This document shows positions 36,486-47,300 of a DNA stretch of 64,000 nt, piece by piece. The stretch lies in NCBI RefSeq assembly GCF_002368115.1, contig NZ_AP018316.1:1581136-1645135 (forward strand). The letters are read 5' to 3'. Source of the stretch: Dolichospermum compactum NIES-806. GTDB lineage: Bacteria; Cyanobacteriota; Cyanobacteriia; Cyanobacteriales; Nostocaceae. The translations under genes and the position numbers were made by a program. Below the pieces are notes generated by a model that ran no database searches, was not told where the DNA came from, and saw only the letters and a program-made list of their open reading frames with translations. Positions within the stretch are counted from its first letter, which is position 1; each line of letters opens with the position of its first letter.

Positions 36486-39400
36486 ATGTCTTATCGTAAA
36501 ATTCGGTTAATTGCATTTACCACTTTGATTTTGACGGTTTTACAACCTGCGGTTAATTTACCAGTGTTATTCCAGGTATCACAGGTATTTGCACAAACAC
36601 CAGCAGCGCGGAGAGCAGAAGCAGATAGACTATTTCAGCAAGGTATTGAGCAAGATAATAACAGTCAATTTGCAGCAGCTTTGCAGTCTTGGCAACAAGC
36701 ATTAATTATTTATCGTGAAATCAAAAACCGTTATGGTGAGGTACTTGCTTTAGGTTTTCAAGGTGAAGCTTACCTTAAACTGGGAGATAAAGCTAATGCG
36801 ATCGCATCTTTCAAACAAGCTTTAGCAATTGCCAAGGAAATCAATAATCAAGAGTTGGAGAAAATTGCTCAGGAACGTCTACAGTTTGCTCAAACCGAAA
36901 ATGACCCTCGTAAAGCAGCAGCAGATAGACTATTACAGCAAGGTTTTGAGCAGTATCAAACCAGTCAATTTACAGCAGCATTACAGTCTTTGCAACAAGC
37001 ATTGATTATTTATCGGCAAATCAAAAACCGTTATGGTGAGGCACGTGCTTTAGGTCTTCAAGGTGAAGCTTACCTTAAACTGGGAGATAAAGCTAATGCG
37101 ATCGCATCTTTCAAACAAGCTTTAGCAATTGCCAAGGAAATCAATAATCAAGAGTTGGAGAAAATTGCTCAGGAAGCTCTACAGTTTGCTCAAACTCAAA
37201 ATGACCGTCGTAAAGCAGCAGCAGATAGACTATTACAGCAAGGTGTTGAACAGAATCAAACCAGTCAATTTACAGCAGCATTACAGTCTTTGCAACAAGC
37301 ATTGATCATTTATCGTCAAATCAAAAACCGTTATGGTGAGGGTGCTGCTCTAGGTAATCTGGGAAATGCTTACAATGCACTGGAAGAATACGACAAAGCC
37401 ATTGAATACTACACCTCCAGTTTAGCTATTGCCCGTGAAGTCAAAGACCGTAGAGGTGAGGGTCAATCTCTAGGTAATCTGGGAAGTGTTTACCATGCAC
37501 TGGGAGATTACACGAAAGCCATTGAATACCACACCTCCAGTTTAGTCATTGCCCGTGAAATTAAAGACCGTAGAGGTGAGGGTACTGCTCTAGGTAATCT
37601 GGGAAGTGCTTACAATGCACTGGGAGAATACACCAAAGCCATTGAATACTATTCCTCCCGTTTACTCATTGCCCGTGAAATCAAAGACCGTTTAGGTGAG
37701 GGTATTGTTCTAGGTAATCTGGGAAGTGCTTACAATGCACTGGGACAATATACCAAAGCCATTGAATATTACTCCTCCAGTTTAGCCATTGCTCGTGAAA
37801 TCAAAGACCGTTTAGGTGAGGGTAATGCTCTAGGTAATCTGGGAGGTGTTGACTATGCACTGGGAGATTACACCAAAGCCATTGAATACCACACCTCCCG
37901 TTTAGCCATTACCCGTGAAATCAAAGACCGTAGAGGTGAGGGTCAATCTCTAGCTAATCTGGGACTTGCTTACACTGCACTGGGAGAATACACGAAAGCC
38001 ATTGAATACCTCACCTCTAGTTTAGCCATTGCCCGTGAAATCAAAGACATCCAAGGAGAAGGAAGAAGTTTAAATAATCTAGGATTAGCTTTCTATGAAT
38101 CTGGCAACCTCCCACAAGCAGAAACAACTCTCTATACTGGCATTGAAGTATGGGAATCTATCAGAGGAAAATTAGGGAACAATGATAGCTACAAAGTCTC
38201 TATTTTTGAAGAACAAGCTCGCACTTACCGTTTATTACAAAAAGTCCTCATTACTCAGAATAAAACTCATGAAGCTTTAGAAATTTCTGAACGGGGACGT
38301 GCTAGGGCTTTTGTGGAGTTATTGACTTCACGCCTATCTAACACAAATACCAGTCAAACCTCACAACCTGCTGTTGATAAACCCACTATTTCCTTATTAC
38401 AAAAAATTGCCAAACAACAAAATGCTACCCTCGTTCAATATTCTATTATCCCTGATACATTCAAAATTGATGGTAAAGAACAAACCAAAGAATCAGAACT
38501 TTATATCTGGGTGATTAAACCCACAGGTGAAATTACTTTTCGTAAATCTGATTTAAAACCCCTGTGGCAAAAAGAAAATACCACTCTAGCAAAACTCGTT
38601 GATAATAGTCGTGAATCTATTGGTGTGACAAGGAGAGGGGGTATTGTAGTTAGTGTAGATCCTAATGCTGCCCCAGTCAAAGGAAGATTTCAAAGACTCC
38701 ATGAATTACTAATTACACCTATTGCGGATCTTTTACCTAAGAAAGATACTGAAAGAGTTGTTTTCATCCCTCAAAGTCAATTATTTCTTGTTCCTTTCCC
38801 CGCACTGCAAGATGAAAAAGGTAAATATTTAATTGAAAAACATACTATTCTCACTGCTCCATCTATTCAGGTTTTAGATTTAACCCACAAGCGAAAAAAC
38901 GCCCTTAAAAAATCAGGAGTTGGTAGGGAAATATTAGTAGTCGGTAATCCTACTATGCCAAAAAATCCTATCACCAATGAACAAGAATCACCTCTCCCTG
39001 GTGCAGAACGGGAAGCGGTAAAAATTGCCGAATTGTTGAAAACTCAAGCGATGACAGGTAATAAAGCTACTAAAACAGCTATTGTCCAAAAAATGCCCAC
39101 AGCCAGAATTATTCATTTTGCCACTCATGGCTTCATTGATGATTTTAAAGGATTTGGTGTACCAGGTGCGATCGCATTTGCTCCCAGTGGTGAAGATAAT
39201 GGTTTTTTAACATCAGGGGAAATTCTGGATTTAAAACTGAATGCTGAATTGATAGTTCTTAGTGCTTGTGATACGGGACAAGGAGATATTAAAGGTGATG
39301 GTGTGATTGGTTTATCCCGTTCTTTAATTAGTGCTGGTATTCCTAGTATTGTAGTTTCTTTATGGGCTGTTGGTGATGATTCTACATCGTTTTTGATGAC

Positions 39401-39539
39401 GGAGTTTTATAAAAATATGGAACAAAAACTTGATAAAGGTACGGCATTAAGACAAGCGATGTTAACAACAATGAAACATAAAAATTATCAAAGTCCTTAC
39501 CATTGGGCTGCTTTTACTTTAATTGGTGAGGTTGAATAA
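36486..39539 (+). CDS. Secreted TPR-CHAT protease, close paralogue of the gene at 29096
   Basis: A 1017-residue protein. I chose the ATG at 36486 because it matches the paralogue's start (TATAAAATCYATGTCT) and leads straight into the signal peptide; a start at 36417 would bury it. Three degenerate TPR blocks are followed by six 40-residue units of the same type as in the paralogue. The CHAT dyad is H881 (HFATHG) and C928 (LSACDTGQG). From about codon 790 onward the DNA is nearly identical to the paralogue, whereas the TPR arrays differ, so the proteases share a catalytic end but have different recognition solenoids. Confidence 0.9.
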   Translation: MSYRKIRLIAFTTLILTVLQPAVNLPVLFQVSQVFAQTPAARRAEADRLFQQGIEQDNNSQFAAALQSWQQALIIYREIKNRYGEVLALGFQGEAYLKLGDKANAIASFKQALAIAKEINNQELEKIAQERLQFAQTENDPRKAAADRLLQQGFEQYQTSQFTAALQSLQQALIIYRQIKNRYGEARALGLQGEAYLKLGDKANAIASFKQALAIAKEINNQELEKIAQEALQFAQTQNDRRKAAADRLLQQGVEQNQTSQFTAALQSLQQALIIYRQIKNRYGEGAALGNLGNAYNALEEYDKAIEYYTSSLAIAREVKDRRGEGQSLGNLGSVYHALGDYTKAIEYHTSSLVIAREIKDRRGEGTALGNLGSAYNALGEYTKAIEYYSSRLLIAREIKDRLGEGIVLGNLGSAYNALGQYTKAIEYYSSSLAIAREIKDRLGEGNALGNLGGVDYALGDYTKAIEYHTSRLAITREIKDRRGEGQSLANLGLAYTALGEYTKAIEYLTSSLAIAREIKDIQGEGRSLNNLGLAFYESGNLPQAETTLYTGIEVWESIRGKLGNNDSYKVSIFEEQARTYRLLQKVLITQNKTHEALEISERGRARAFVELLTSRLSNTNTSQTSQPAVDKPTISLLQKIAKQQNATLVQYSIIPDTFKIDGKEQTKESELYIWVIKPTGEITFRKSDLKPLWQKENTTLAKLVDNSRESIGVTRRGGIVVSVDPNAAPVKGRFQRLHELLITPIADLLPKKDTERVVFIPQSQLFLVPFPALQDEKGKYLIEKHTILTAPSIQVLDLTHKRKNALKKSGVGREILVVGNPTMPKNPITNEQESPLPGAEREAVKIAELLKTQAMTGNKATKTAIVQKMPTARIIHFATHGFIDDFKGFGVPGAIAFAPSGEDNGFLTSGEILDLKLNAELIVLSACDTGQGDIKGDGVIGLSRSLISAGIPSIVVSLWAVGDDSTSFLMTEFYKNMEQKLDKGTALRQAMLTTMKHKNYQSPYHWAAFTLIGEVE

Positions 39540-39575
39540 AGGGTAATTGGTAATTGGTGATTGGTAGGGATAAGA

Positions 39576-39680
39576 TATAGCAATTCTACCTCAATTGTGA
39601 GAAAATACGCAGATAAAAATCTCTGTTTTATAAGCATTTGAGGCTTGTTTAAATCTCACGGATCAATTAGGATTGCTATA
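39576..39680. mobile_element. TA-bounded MITE, 105 bp (TATAGCAAT ends)
   Basis: The ends TATAGCAATTCTA and TAGGATTGCTATA are near-perfect inverted repeats. Its size matches the other TA-bounded elements. The right end abuts the ATG of the four-helix-bundle gene, so the leader of that gene is element sequence. Confidence 0.65.
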
Positions 39681-39681
39681 T

Positions 39682-40044
39682 ATGGGTAGACCAGATTTTG
39701 AGAAATTGCAAGTTTATAGGTTGTCGGAGAAATTAGCAAATGAAATTTGGAGAATAGTTATGCAATGGGATAGCTTTTCTAAAGATACAGTTGGTAGACA
39801 AATGGTGCGTGCAGCAGATAGTATTGGAGCAAATATAGCAGAAGGAAGGGGACGCTATAATTTTCAAGATAATAAACGGTTTATCAGAATTGCTAGAAGT
39901 TCTTTAAATGAAACAATTCATTGGATGAGGTTAGCTTATGTTCGCAAATTATTAACAATAGAACAAGTTAACATTCTCAAACCATTAATAGATGAACTTT
40001 CCCCAAAACTAAACGCCTACTTACAGCACTTCCCAGTGTCATGA
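39682..40044 (+). CDS. Four-helix-bundle (S23 / IVP-type) protein
   Basis: A 120-residue protein of the family TIGR02436, known from 23S rRNA intervening sequences and many stand-alone loci. Typical parts are FEKLQVYRLSEKLANEIW, the loop ADSIGANIAEGRGR and a closing amphipathic helix. I use the ATG at 39682; a TTG at 39673 lies inside the preceding element. The last seven codons and the stop lie in the left end of the element at 40022. A gene framed so closely by two elements may have moved with them. The cellular role is not known. Confidence 0.8.
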   Translation: MGRPDFEKLQVYRLSEKLANEIWRIVMQWDSFSKDTVGRQMVRAADSIGANIAEGRGRYNFQDNKRFIRIARSSLNETIHWMRLAYVRKLLTIEQVNILKPLIDELSPKLNAYLQHFPVS

Positions 40045-40128
40045 GGTACACTATGAACAGGCAAGATGCCTGTGCTACAAAGGTTTTATCATTAACATCT
40101 GTACCTCATAATAACGGAAACTGCTGTA
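40022..40128. mobile_element. TA-bounded MITE, 107 bp, overlapping a gene end
   Basis: The ends TACAGCACTTCCC and GGAAACTGCTGTA are bounded by TA, with inner ATGAGGTACA / TGTACCTCAT and the GGCAAGATGCCTG module, as at 23033-23139. It supplies the final codons and stop (40042-40044) of the four-helix-bundle gene. Confidence 0.72.
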
Positions 40129-40187
40129 AATTTTCTTGGCAAAACTAAAGACAACAATTAACACAAATTACCAATCACCCATCAGAG

Positions 40188-40434
40188 GTTGTTTGAAAAG
40201 TATTAGATGAAACCGATAATCTCTAGAAACCTAACCCCCCTTCCCCCCTTCCCTACCCCTCCCTGACCCTCCCCTTGTAGGGGAGGGAAGCGGAAAAACT
40301 TTTGTTAGTTGGAATGGGGGTTTCAAAGCCTCTCCCTAACCCTCTCCTAAAAGGAGAGGGAAAAGGAATAACATTTAATACTGGAGAGGTTTGGAGAGGG
40401 GTTTATTTATACATTAAAAACTTTTCAAACATCC
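40188..40434. mobile_element. Inverted-repeat element, GTTTGAAAAGT family, long form
   Basis: The ends GTTTGAAAAGT (40191) and ACTTTTCAAAC (ending 40430) enclose C- and G-rich repeats, including CAAAGCCTCTCCC and GGAGAGGTTTGGAGAGGGGT. A shorter form is at 60529-60672 and a lone end at about 32541. It creates a false N-terminal extension to the caspase reading frame. Confidence 0.65.
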
Positions 40435-40497
40435 TATCACCAATTACCAATTACCAATTACCAATCACCAATTACCAATTACCAATTACCAATCACA
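40435..40497. repeat. STRR heptamer array, inverted (CCAATTA units)
   Basis: About nine 7-bp units (ACCAATT/ACCAATC) lie between the preceding element and the caspase start, read on the opposite strand to the arrays downstream of the CHAT genes. Confidence 0.75.
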
Positions 40498-40514
40498 ATA
40501 ACGAGAAAAACATC

Positions 40515-42794
40515 ATGTCAAATATCAAACGCCGTCATTTTCTGCAATTAGCTGGTTCTACCTTAGCAACAGTCGGTATCAGCCAATTAGATATAATGCA
40601 CCAGGGAGACCGATATGGTCAAGTTCTGGCTCAAAATACATCTCGTAAACTAGCTTTACTGGTGGGAATTAATCAATATTCTGGAACAATTGGAGCTTTA
40701 AAAGGTTGTGTAACTGATGTCCAATTACAACAAGAGTTATTAATTCACCGCTTTGGTTTTAACCCTCAAGATATCCTCACATTGACAGATCAACAAGCTA
40801 CTCGTAAAGGTATCCTCACAGCTTTTGAAGAACATTTGATTAACCAAGCAAAACCAGGAGATGTAGTAGTATTTCACTTTTCTGGACATGGTTCAAGAGT
40901 CATAGATCCAGATCGAGATCAACCAGATGGACTCAATAGCACTTTAGTTCCTATAGATAGCAAACTACCAGAAGCATATCGAATTACTGGTGGTGTGGTA
41001 TCAGATATTATGGGACGCACTTTATTTTTACTTATGTCTGCCTTGAAAACAGAAAATGTGACTGTAGTATTAGATTCTTGTCATTCTGGTGGTGGAACAA
41101 GGGGAAATTTGCGGGTGCGATCGCGTTCTGGTGGTGAAGGGCTTAAACCTAGTTCAGTAGAACTTAATTATCAGAAACAATGGTTAGGACGTTTGAATCT
41201 ATCACCAGAAAAGTTTATTGAACTTAGCAAAAAATCAGTAGCTAAGGGAGTTGTTATTGCTAGTGCCAAACGGGATCAATGGGCTGCTGATATGAATTTT
41301 AGTGACTTCCATGCAGGTGCTTTTACTTATGCTTTAACCCAGTATTTATGGCAACAAACCAATAATCAATCTATCAATAATGCGATCGTCAATGTTGGTC
41401 GAAGTACAGCAGCTTTGGCTTATCAGCAAGGAAACTATCAAAATCCACAAGTAGAATCGAATCTGACCCAAGAAAACACCAACACACCCATTTATTTTAC
41501 ACCCCAACAAGCAATCTCAGCCGAAGCTGTAATCACTAAGGTCGAAAACAACCAAGTACAATTATGGTTAGGTGGACTAGATTCACAAACTCTAGAAGCA
41601 TTTAAAAAAGGCGCTATTTTTACGGCTTTAGATAGTCAAGGTAGTCAACGAGGATTAGTGAAACTAGAGTCACGACAAGGATTGATTGGCCAAGGGAAAC
41701 TACTTTCCACAAAGCAGAATTTACAGATACAACCTGGAACATTATTACAAGAACGCATCCGTAGCATTCCCAACAACCTAACTTTAAAAATTGGTATTGA
41801 TCAATCTTTTGATAATAACAATGCCCAGCAAGCAATCAAATTTCTGCAAGCAGTTAATCGTATTGAACCTAAGCGATTAGGCATTTCTGAAGTACAGTAC
41901 ATTTTTGGGCGTATGACTCAAGCCAAGTATGCAGAATTACAAGAATTACAAAAAAATAGAATCAAAAATCTTCCCCAAGTAGGTAGTTTAGGCTTATTTT
42001 TACCCAGCCAAGATGCGATTCTCCCTGCTTCTTTTGGTGAAACTACAGAAACTATCCAAGAAGCAATAACCAGATTAAAACCGAAATTTAAATCCCTGCT
42101 GGCAGCACGAATTATTAAGCAGGTATTAGGTAATACCAATTCATCACGGCTAAATGTGACTGTTTCCATGAATATTGCTAATAGCCAAAAAATCATTGCT
42201 GAAACTTTTGCTATTCGTGGTGTTAAGAAAGTTCCCGTAGATTCAAACCCAACCGTACCAGTATCACCTGTCAGGTTTTCTGAGTTAGGGATACCTCAAT
42301 TAACCGTAGGAACACAAATTGCTTTCCAAATAGAAAATAATGAATCTAGTCATCTCTACGTGAGTATTTTAGTGATTGATGCTGAAGGAACAATGACGAT
42401 TATTTATCCTAATGATTGGTCAGCTTCAGAAACAGCAGCATTGATCAAGCCAAAACAAAAATTAGTAATTCCTCAAGCTGGTCTTGATGGCTTTAAACTT
42501 ACCATTGGTGAACCCTTGGGCGTTGCCGAAGCACTTGTTATTGCTAGTACCACACCTTTGCAAACTTCCCTAAAAGTATTACAAACAATTGCCAAACGCA
42601 GCGGTCTGAATAAAGGTCCGATGAATGTTAATGATGATCTGTTAGAGGTGACAGATAATTTACTCAATGATTTAGATGCAGGTACTCGTAACAGCGCTGA
42701 CAGGGCAACAACCGAACTCCCAGATAATGTTCGTGGTATTGATACGAGTAAACTGGCAGCAATGGCGATCGCTTTTGAAGTTTTGAGGGGTTGA
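40515..42794 (+). CDS. Tat-exported caspase-family protease with DUF4384 domain
   Basis: A 759-residue protein starting at the ATG at 40515 after ACGAGAAAAACATC. The longer frame from 40302 is repeat sequence. The N-terminus is a twin-arginine signal (IKRRHFLQLAGSTLATVG), so it is exported folded. The C14 caspase domain has H125 (FHFSGHGSRV) and C189 (VVLDSCHSGGG). Further features are VIASAKRDQWAADM and a C-terminal DUF4384-like part (YVSILVIDAEGTMTIIYPND). Caspase-type proteases in cyanobacteria usually favour basic residues. It ends the run of exported proteases, but no motif site was seen upstream because repeats fill its leader. Confidence 0.88.
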   Translation: MSNIKRRHFLQLAGSTLATVGISQLDIMHQGDRYGQVLAQNTSRKLALLVGINQYSGTIGALKGCVTDVQLQQELLIHRFGFNPQDILTLTDQQATRKGILTAFEEHLINQAKPGDVVVFHFSGHGSRVIDPDRDQPDGLNSTLVPIDSKLPEAYRITGGVVSDIMGRTLFLLMSALKTENVTVVLDSCHSGGGTRGNLRVRSRSGGEGLKPSSVELNYQKQWLGRLNLSPEKFIELSKKSVAKGVVIASAKRDQWAADMNFSDFHAGAFTYALTQYLWQQTNNQSINNAIVNVGRSTAALAYQQGNYQNPQVESNLTQENTNTPIYFTPQQAISAEAVITKVENNQVQLWLGGLDSQTLEAFKKGAIFTALDSQGSQRGLVKLESRQGLIGQGKLLSTKQNLQIQPGTLLQERIRSIPNNLTLKIGIDQSFDNNNAQQAIKFLQAVNRIEPKRLGISEVQYIFGRMTQAKYAELQELQKNRIKNLPQVGSLGLFLPSQDAILPASFGETTETIQEAITRLKPKFKSLLAARIIKQVLGNTNSSRLNVTVSMNIANSQKIIAETFAIRGVKKVPVDSNPTVPVSPVRFSELGIPQLTVGTQIAFQIENNESSHLYVSILVIDAEGTMTIIYPNDWSASETAALIKPKQKLVIPQAGLDGFKLTIGEPLGVAEALVIASTTPLQTSLKVLQTIAKRSGLNKGPMNVNDDLLEVTDNLLNDLDAGTRNSADRATTELPDNVRGIDTSKLAAMAIAFEVLRG

Positions 42795-43499
42795 AAAACG
42801 TAATCCCCATAATCCCCGATTTTTGGATAAAGAATTGGGGAAAAAAAGCGGTCAGTGATGTAAAACTGACCGCAAAATGTTCAATGCTGATAAATGTAAA
42901 AGAGTTATCAGATTGACAATGCCATTAGAACAGCTAAGAGAATTTAGCACAAGTGTATACAATATTTTGGGCAAAGCCAAAGCCCGGATTTCTCACAAAC
43001 GAAAAAAATTGTTCATAAAGAGTAAAACAAAGGAAGTTTATTTGATATAGGAATCCGGTTTGGTTCCTGATAGCTATCTAAAACTTCCAGGGTTTTGTAT
43101 AAAAATTATTCTTTGAGGTATTCAAAAATCCGAAATTACCGATTGTGACACCTGGGGGTGCGGAAGGTGGGTTAAAAGTGAACTGTTTTGGTATACAATC
43201 TGTTCTTACTGGGGTCATATTTTATAATTGCTGAAATGCTTTTTACATATACATTTTCGCAGTTTTTGACCCCTTTTTTCTTTTCTTTGTGAGAAATCCT
43301 GGTTATCTTGGGCGATCTTGGGGGACTTGGATTAGCCCTTATAAAGGGGGGTAACAATGTGATAAAAATTACGAAATACCACTTCTTAAACATCCTCTAA
43401 CTTCTTTCCAAGAACTTACAGATTTCACAGATTAAATTATCTCAAAAATCATCTAATCTATGAAATCCTTTCATCCGTTTAATCCGTGTTCAAACTAAT
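42795..43499. other. Intergenic stretch between caspase and rsmI genes
   Basis: It holds the hairpin at 42848-42873 and a single end resembling the IS1634-type repeat (GGGGGTGCGGAAGGTGGG at about 43153-43170). The rest is AT-rich. A 73-codon minus-strand frame at 43172-43393 shows no recognisable features. Confidence 0.5.
42848..42873 (-). terminator. Hairpin with T-tract on the minus strand
   Basis: A perfect 9-bp stem (GCGGTCAGT / ACTGACCGC) with an 8-nt loop. On the minus strand it is followed by seven T residues. On the plus strand it lies 54 bp after the caspase stop but lacks a T-tract, so it may serve mainly as a 3' stabiliser there. Confidence 0.45.
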
Positions 43500-44354
43500 A
43501 TGCAAACTGAACCAAAACCAGGAACACTTTATATTGTTGCCACACCCATCGGTAATCTAGAAGATATGACTTTTAGGGCGGTGCGAATTTTACAAGCCGT
43601 GGATATGATTGCGGCAGAAGATACACGCCACACAGGCAGATTGTTACAACATTTTCAAGTGAAAACTCCCCAAATTAGTTACCATGAACATAATAGTCAT
43701 AGTCGTGTTCCTGAACTATTAGAGTATTTACAATATGGAAAAGCGATCGCATTGGTAAGTGATGCGGGAATGCCAGGAATTTCTGACCCAGGATATGAGT
43801 TAATTAAGGCTTGTATTGATAATGGGATCACTGTTGTGCCTATTCCCGGTGCAAGTGCTGTAATTACGGCTTTGAGCGCGGCTGGATTACCCACAGATAG
43901 GTTTATTTTTGATGGTTTTTTACCGGTTAAAAGTCAACAACGCCAGAAATATTTGGAGTCTTTGCAAGGTGAATCCCGAACTTTGGCTTTCTATGAATCA
44001 CCTCACAGATTACGAGATACCTTAGCCGATTTGGGAGCAATCTTGGGAAGCGATCGCTCTCTAGTTATAGCACGAGAACTGACGAAATTATATGAGGAAT
44101 TTTGGAGGGGAACAATTGCCGAGGGGATTACCCATTACCAAGACAAAGAACCCCAAGGAGAATATACTCTTTTAGTAGCTGGAAATCCACCTAGTAAACC
44201 TCAACTCACAGAAACCGAATTAAAAAACGAACTATTATCAATGATTAAACAAGGTATTTCTCGTTCTCAAGCTAGTCGTGAGATAGCAAAGGATACGGGT
44301 TTATCTCGTCGCTATCTCTATCAACTAGCTTTGACAATTGAACTTAGCAGCTAA
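43500..44354 (+). CDS. rsmI: 16S rRNA (cytidine-1402-2'-O)-methyltransferase
   Basis: A 284-residue cytoplasmic SAM-dependent enzyme that methylates the ribose of C1402 in the decoding centre of 16S rRNA. The family signatures are clear: GTLYIVATPIGNLEDMTFRA at the start, AAEDTRHTGRLLQHF, ALVSDAGMPGISDPGYELIK and IPGASAVITALSAAGLPTDR. The C-terminal HTH-like tail (GISRSQASREIAKDTGLSRR) is typical too. The length is normal. It stands alone and converges on the giant gene on the other strand. Confidence 0.95.
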   Translation: MQTEPKPGTLYIVATPIGNLEDMTFRAVRILQAVDMIAAEDTRHTGRLLQHFQVKTPQISYHEHNSHSRVPELLEYLQYGKAIALVSDAGMPGISDPGYELIKACIDNGITVVPIPGASAVITALSAAGLPTDRFIFDGFLPVKSQQRQKYLESLQGESRTLAFYESPHRLRDTLADLGAILGSDRSLVIARELTKLYEEFWRGTIAEGITHYQDKEPQGEYTLLVAGNPPSKPQLTETELKNELLSMIKQGISRSQASREIAKDTGLSRRYLYQLALTIELSS

Positions 44355-44391
44355 GTATAGAAACGATGATCATGATCTAGAATAGGACAAA

Positions 44392-47300
44392 CTAGACGAC
44401 CGCTCCAAAGGAGAAAACCGCATCATTAAAATCGTAGTCACTTACTCCCACACCCGCAGGTAAATCTTCAAAACCAAAAGTATTATTGCCAAAACTCTTC
44501 AAGTGGGCTGCACCATCTGGGTTAGCTACCCCAAAGCTAAAATAGGCTACAGGTAAAGTCGTGTAATTTTGGGCATTAGCCGGACTATTATTAGGGTTCG
44601 CAGCAAAGAAAGCATTAATCGCTTGTTGAAGATTACCAGAAAAGTTACCACCATTAGCAATTACAAAAGGAGAATAGATTTTACCACCACTGACAATGAC
44701 ATCACTTGCAGCACCACTAGCTGAACCCCCTACCCGCACAATAAAGTTATCTACTACCTTACTCAAAGCGGCTTTCGCATAACCGGTGTCCCCTGGTTTA
44801 ATGCCATTTACAGACCCGGTTACATTATCCACCTCATATAGACCGAACAGATTATTAAAGGCTGCGGTGGTCTGATTTAGGGCATTTTGCAGGAAGTTTT
44901 TGACAAGGGATGGGTTGTAGTTATTAGGAAATTCGTAGCCCAATTTATCAACAATACCAGTTAATGTACCTGCTTCCTTGGGAATCAGTTTATCATCAGG
45001 AGCAATTGAGATTAGCTGAGTTGGTGCTACTGTAGCAGTTGTAGCTTTACCCGTAACCGTTACCTTAACATCAGCACTTGCGGAAAGACTACCATCAGAA
45101 ACAGTGTAACTAAAGACATCATTACCCAAATAATTGGCATCTGACAGCGTATAGGTCAAATTATTGCCATTGATCTCAACTTTGCCATATTTACCGTCGG
45201 TTTTGCCGGTGAGCTTTAAACTATCTCCTTCAGGGTCACTATCATTGTTTAAAGGGTTGATAGTTCCCGCACTTCCTTGACTGACAGACAATTGATCATT
45301 TTGTGCAACGGGAGGATCATTTACCGGAGTCAGATTGATTGTTATTGTAGCAGGATCAGATTCTACTTTTGGAGTACCATTATCAATCGCTGCTACTGTG
45401 AATGTGGCAACATTACCATTAGCATTAATAACGGGATTATATCGCACATTAGCCAGGTCATTAACTAATATCTCTTGATTGACAATCACTTGTTGACCAT
45501 TCACAAAAGTTAGGCTTCCAGCGGTTGGTAAACTTATTACCTTAATTGCCATTAAATCATTATTGTCTTCGTCTTGGTATTTACCCTTGTTTTTGAAGTC
45601 TCCAATACCAAAACTTATTATTTGATCTTCTTGTCCATTTTGGGTGAAGCTTTGCAGATTTGGTTTTTTGTTGGGTGCAGTGTCATCATTATTAATTGTT
45701 CCTTTCGCTGTAGCGTTGGTGGAACTAACAACTGCATCATTATTAGGATTACTCAAACTGACAGTAAAAGTCTCATTGCCTTCAAATAGGGTATCTTGAG
45801 TTGTTTGGACAGTAAAGGTTGTAGTAGTCTCTCCAGGTGCAAAAGTTAAAGTCTCCGTTTTTGCCGTCAAGTCACTGGTACTAGCTGTATCATCTGTCGC
45901 AATAGAAGTGGCTACAGTCACACTTTGGTTAGCTTGAGCATCCCCTGTACGAGTGACAGTGAAATTTACCTCACTTCCTTCCGTTGCGGAAGCAGCAGCA
46001 ATACTAAATACGGGTGCAGTGTCATCATTATTAATTGTTCCTTTCGCTGTAGCGTTGGTGGAACTAACAACTGCACCGTTATTAGGATTACTCAAACTGA
46101 CAGTGAAAGTCTCATTGCCTTCAAATAGGCTATCTTGAGTTGTTTGGACAGTAAAGGTTGTAGTAGTCTCTCCAGGTGCAAAAGTTAAAGTCTCCGTTTT
46201 TGCCGTCAAGTCACTAGTACTAGCTGTATCATCTGTCGCAATAGAAGTTGCTACAGTCACACTTTGGTTAGCTTGAGCATCCCCTGTACGAGTGACAGTG
46301 AAATTTACCTCACTTCCTTCCGTTGCGGAAGCAGCAGCAATACTAAATACGGGTGCAGTGTCATCATTATTAATTGTTCCTTTGGCTGTGGCATTTGTGG
46401 AACTAATGATTGCACCATTGGTAGCATTGCTTAAACCAGCAGTAAAAGTTTCTTGGTCTTCAAATAGGGCATCTGGAGTTGTTTGGACAGCAAAGATTTT
46501 AGTAGTTTCTCCCTGTGCAAAAGTCAGAGTTTCCGTTTTTGCAGTCAAGTCGGTATCACTGGCTGTATCACCTGTAGCAATAGAGGTAACTAAAGTCACA
46601 CTTTGTTGAGCCTGGGCATCTCCTGTTCGAGTTACAGTAAAGTTGATAGCATTTCCTTCTGATGCCTCAGCGGTAGCAATGCTAAATATGGGGGCTGGAT
46701 CATCATTAGTAATAGTTCCTTGGGCTGTGGCGTTTGTAGAACTAATGATTGATACATTTGTAGGATTACTTAAACTGACAGTAAATGTCTCATTTCCTTC
46801 AAACAGGACATCTTGAGTTGTTTGGACAGCAAAGGTTGTAGTAGTCTCTCCCGGTGCAAAAGTCAAAGTTGCCGTTTTTGCAGTCAAGTCGGTATCACTG
46901 GCTGTATCCCCTGTAGCAATAGAGGTAGTTACAGTTACACTTTGTGAAGACGAATTATTTCCTGTCCGAGTGACAGTGAAAATTATGATATTTCCTTCTG
47001 TTGCTGAAGCTGAGGTGATAGCAAACTGTGGTAATTCATAATTCTTCAGAATAGCTAAGGGATTACTATTCGCACTAATTAAGGTGTAATTTCCCTGGGG
47101 TGAAAATGTCAGTTGACTGATGTTTTTGAATCCTTCAACATCCACTTTTAGTGAATCTTGTGCCGGATTAAAATCTGTAATTATATTGGGACTTTGCAGA
47201 TATGCAGCATTAGCTAACCAAAATGTATCTTGACCATCACCACCTGTTAAGGTGTTACCACCAAGACCAGAGAAGATGATATCATTACCAGCATCACCAA

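Noticed and set aside
40302..40514. N-terminal extension of the caspase frame
   Set aside because: It translates an inverted-repeat element and the heptamer array; the Tat signal begins at 40515.
43172..43393. 73-codon minus-strand frame before rsmI
   Set aside because: Low-complexity Lys-rich sequence, no family and no start context.
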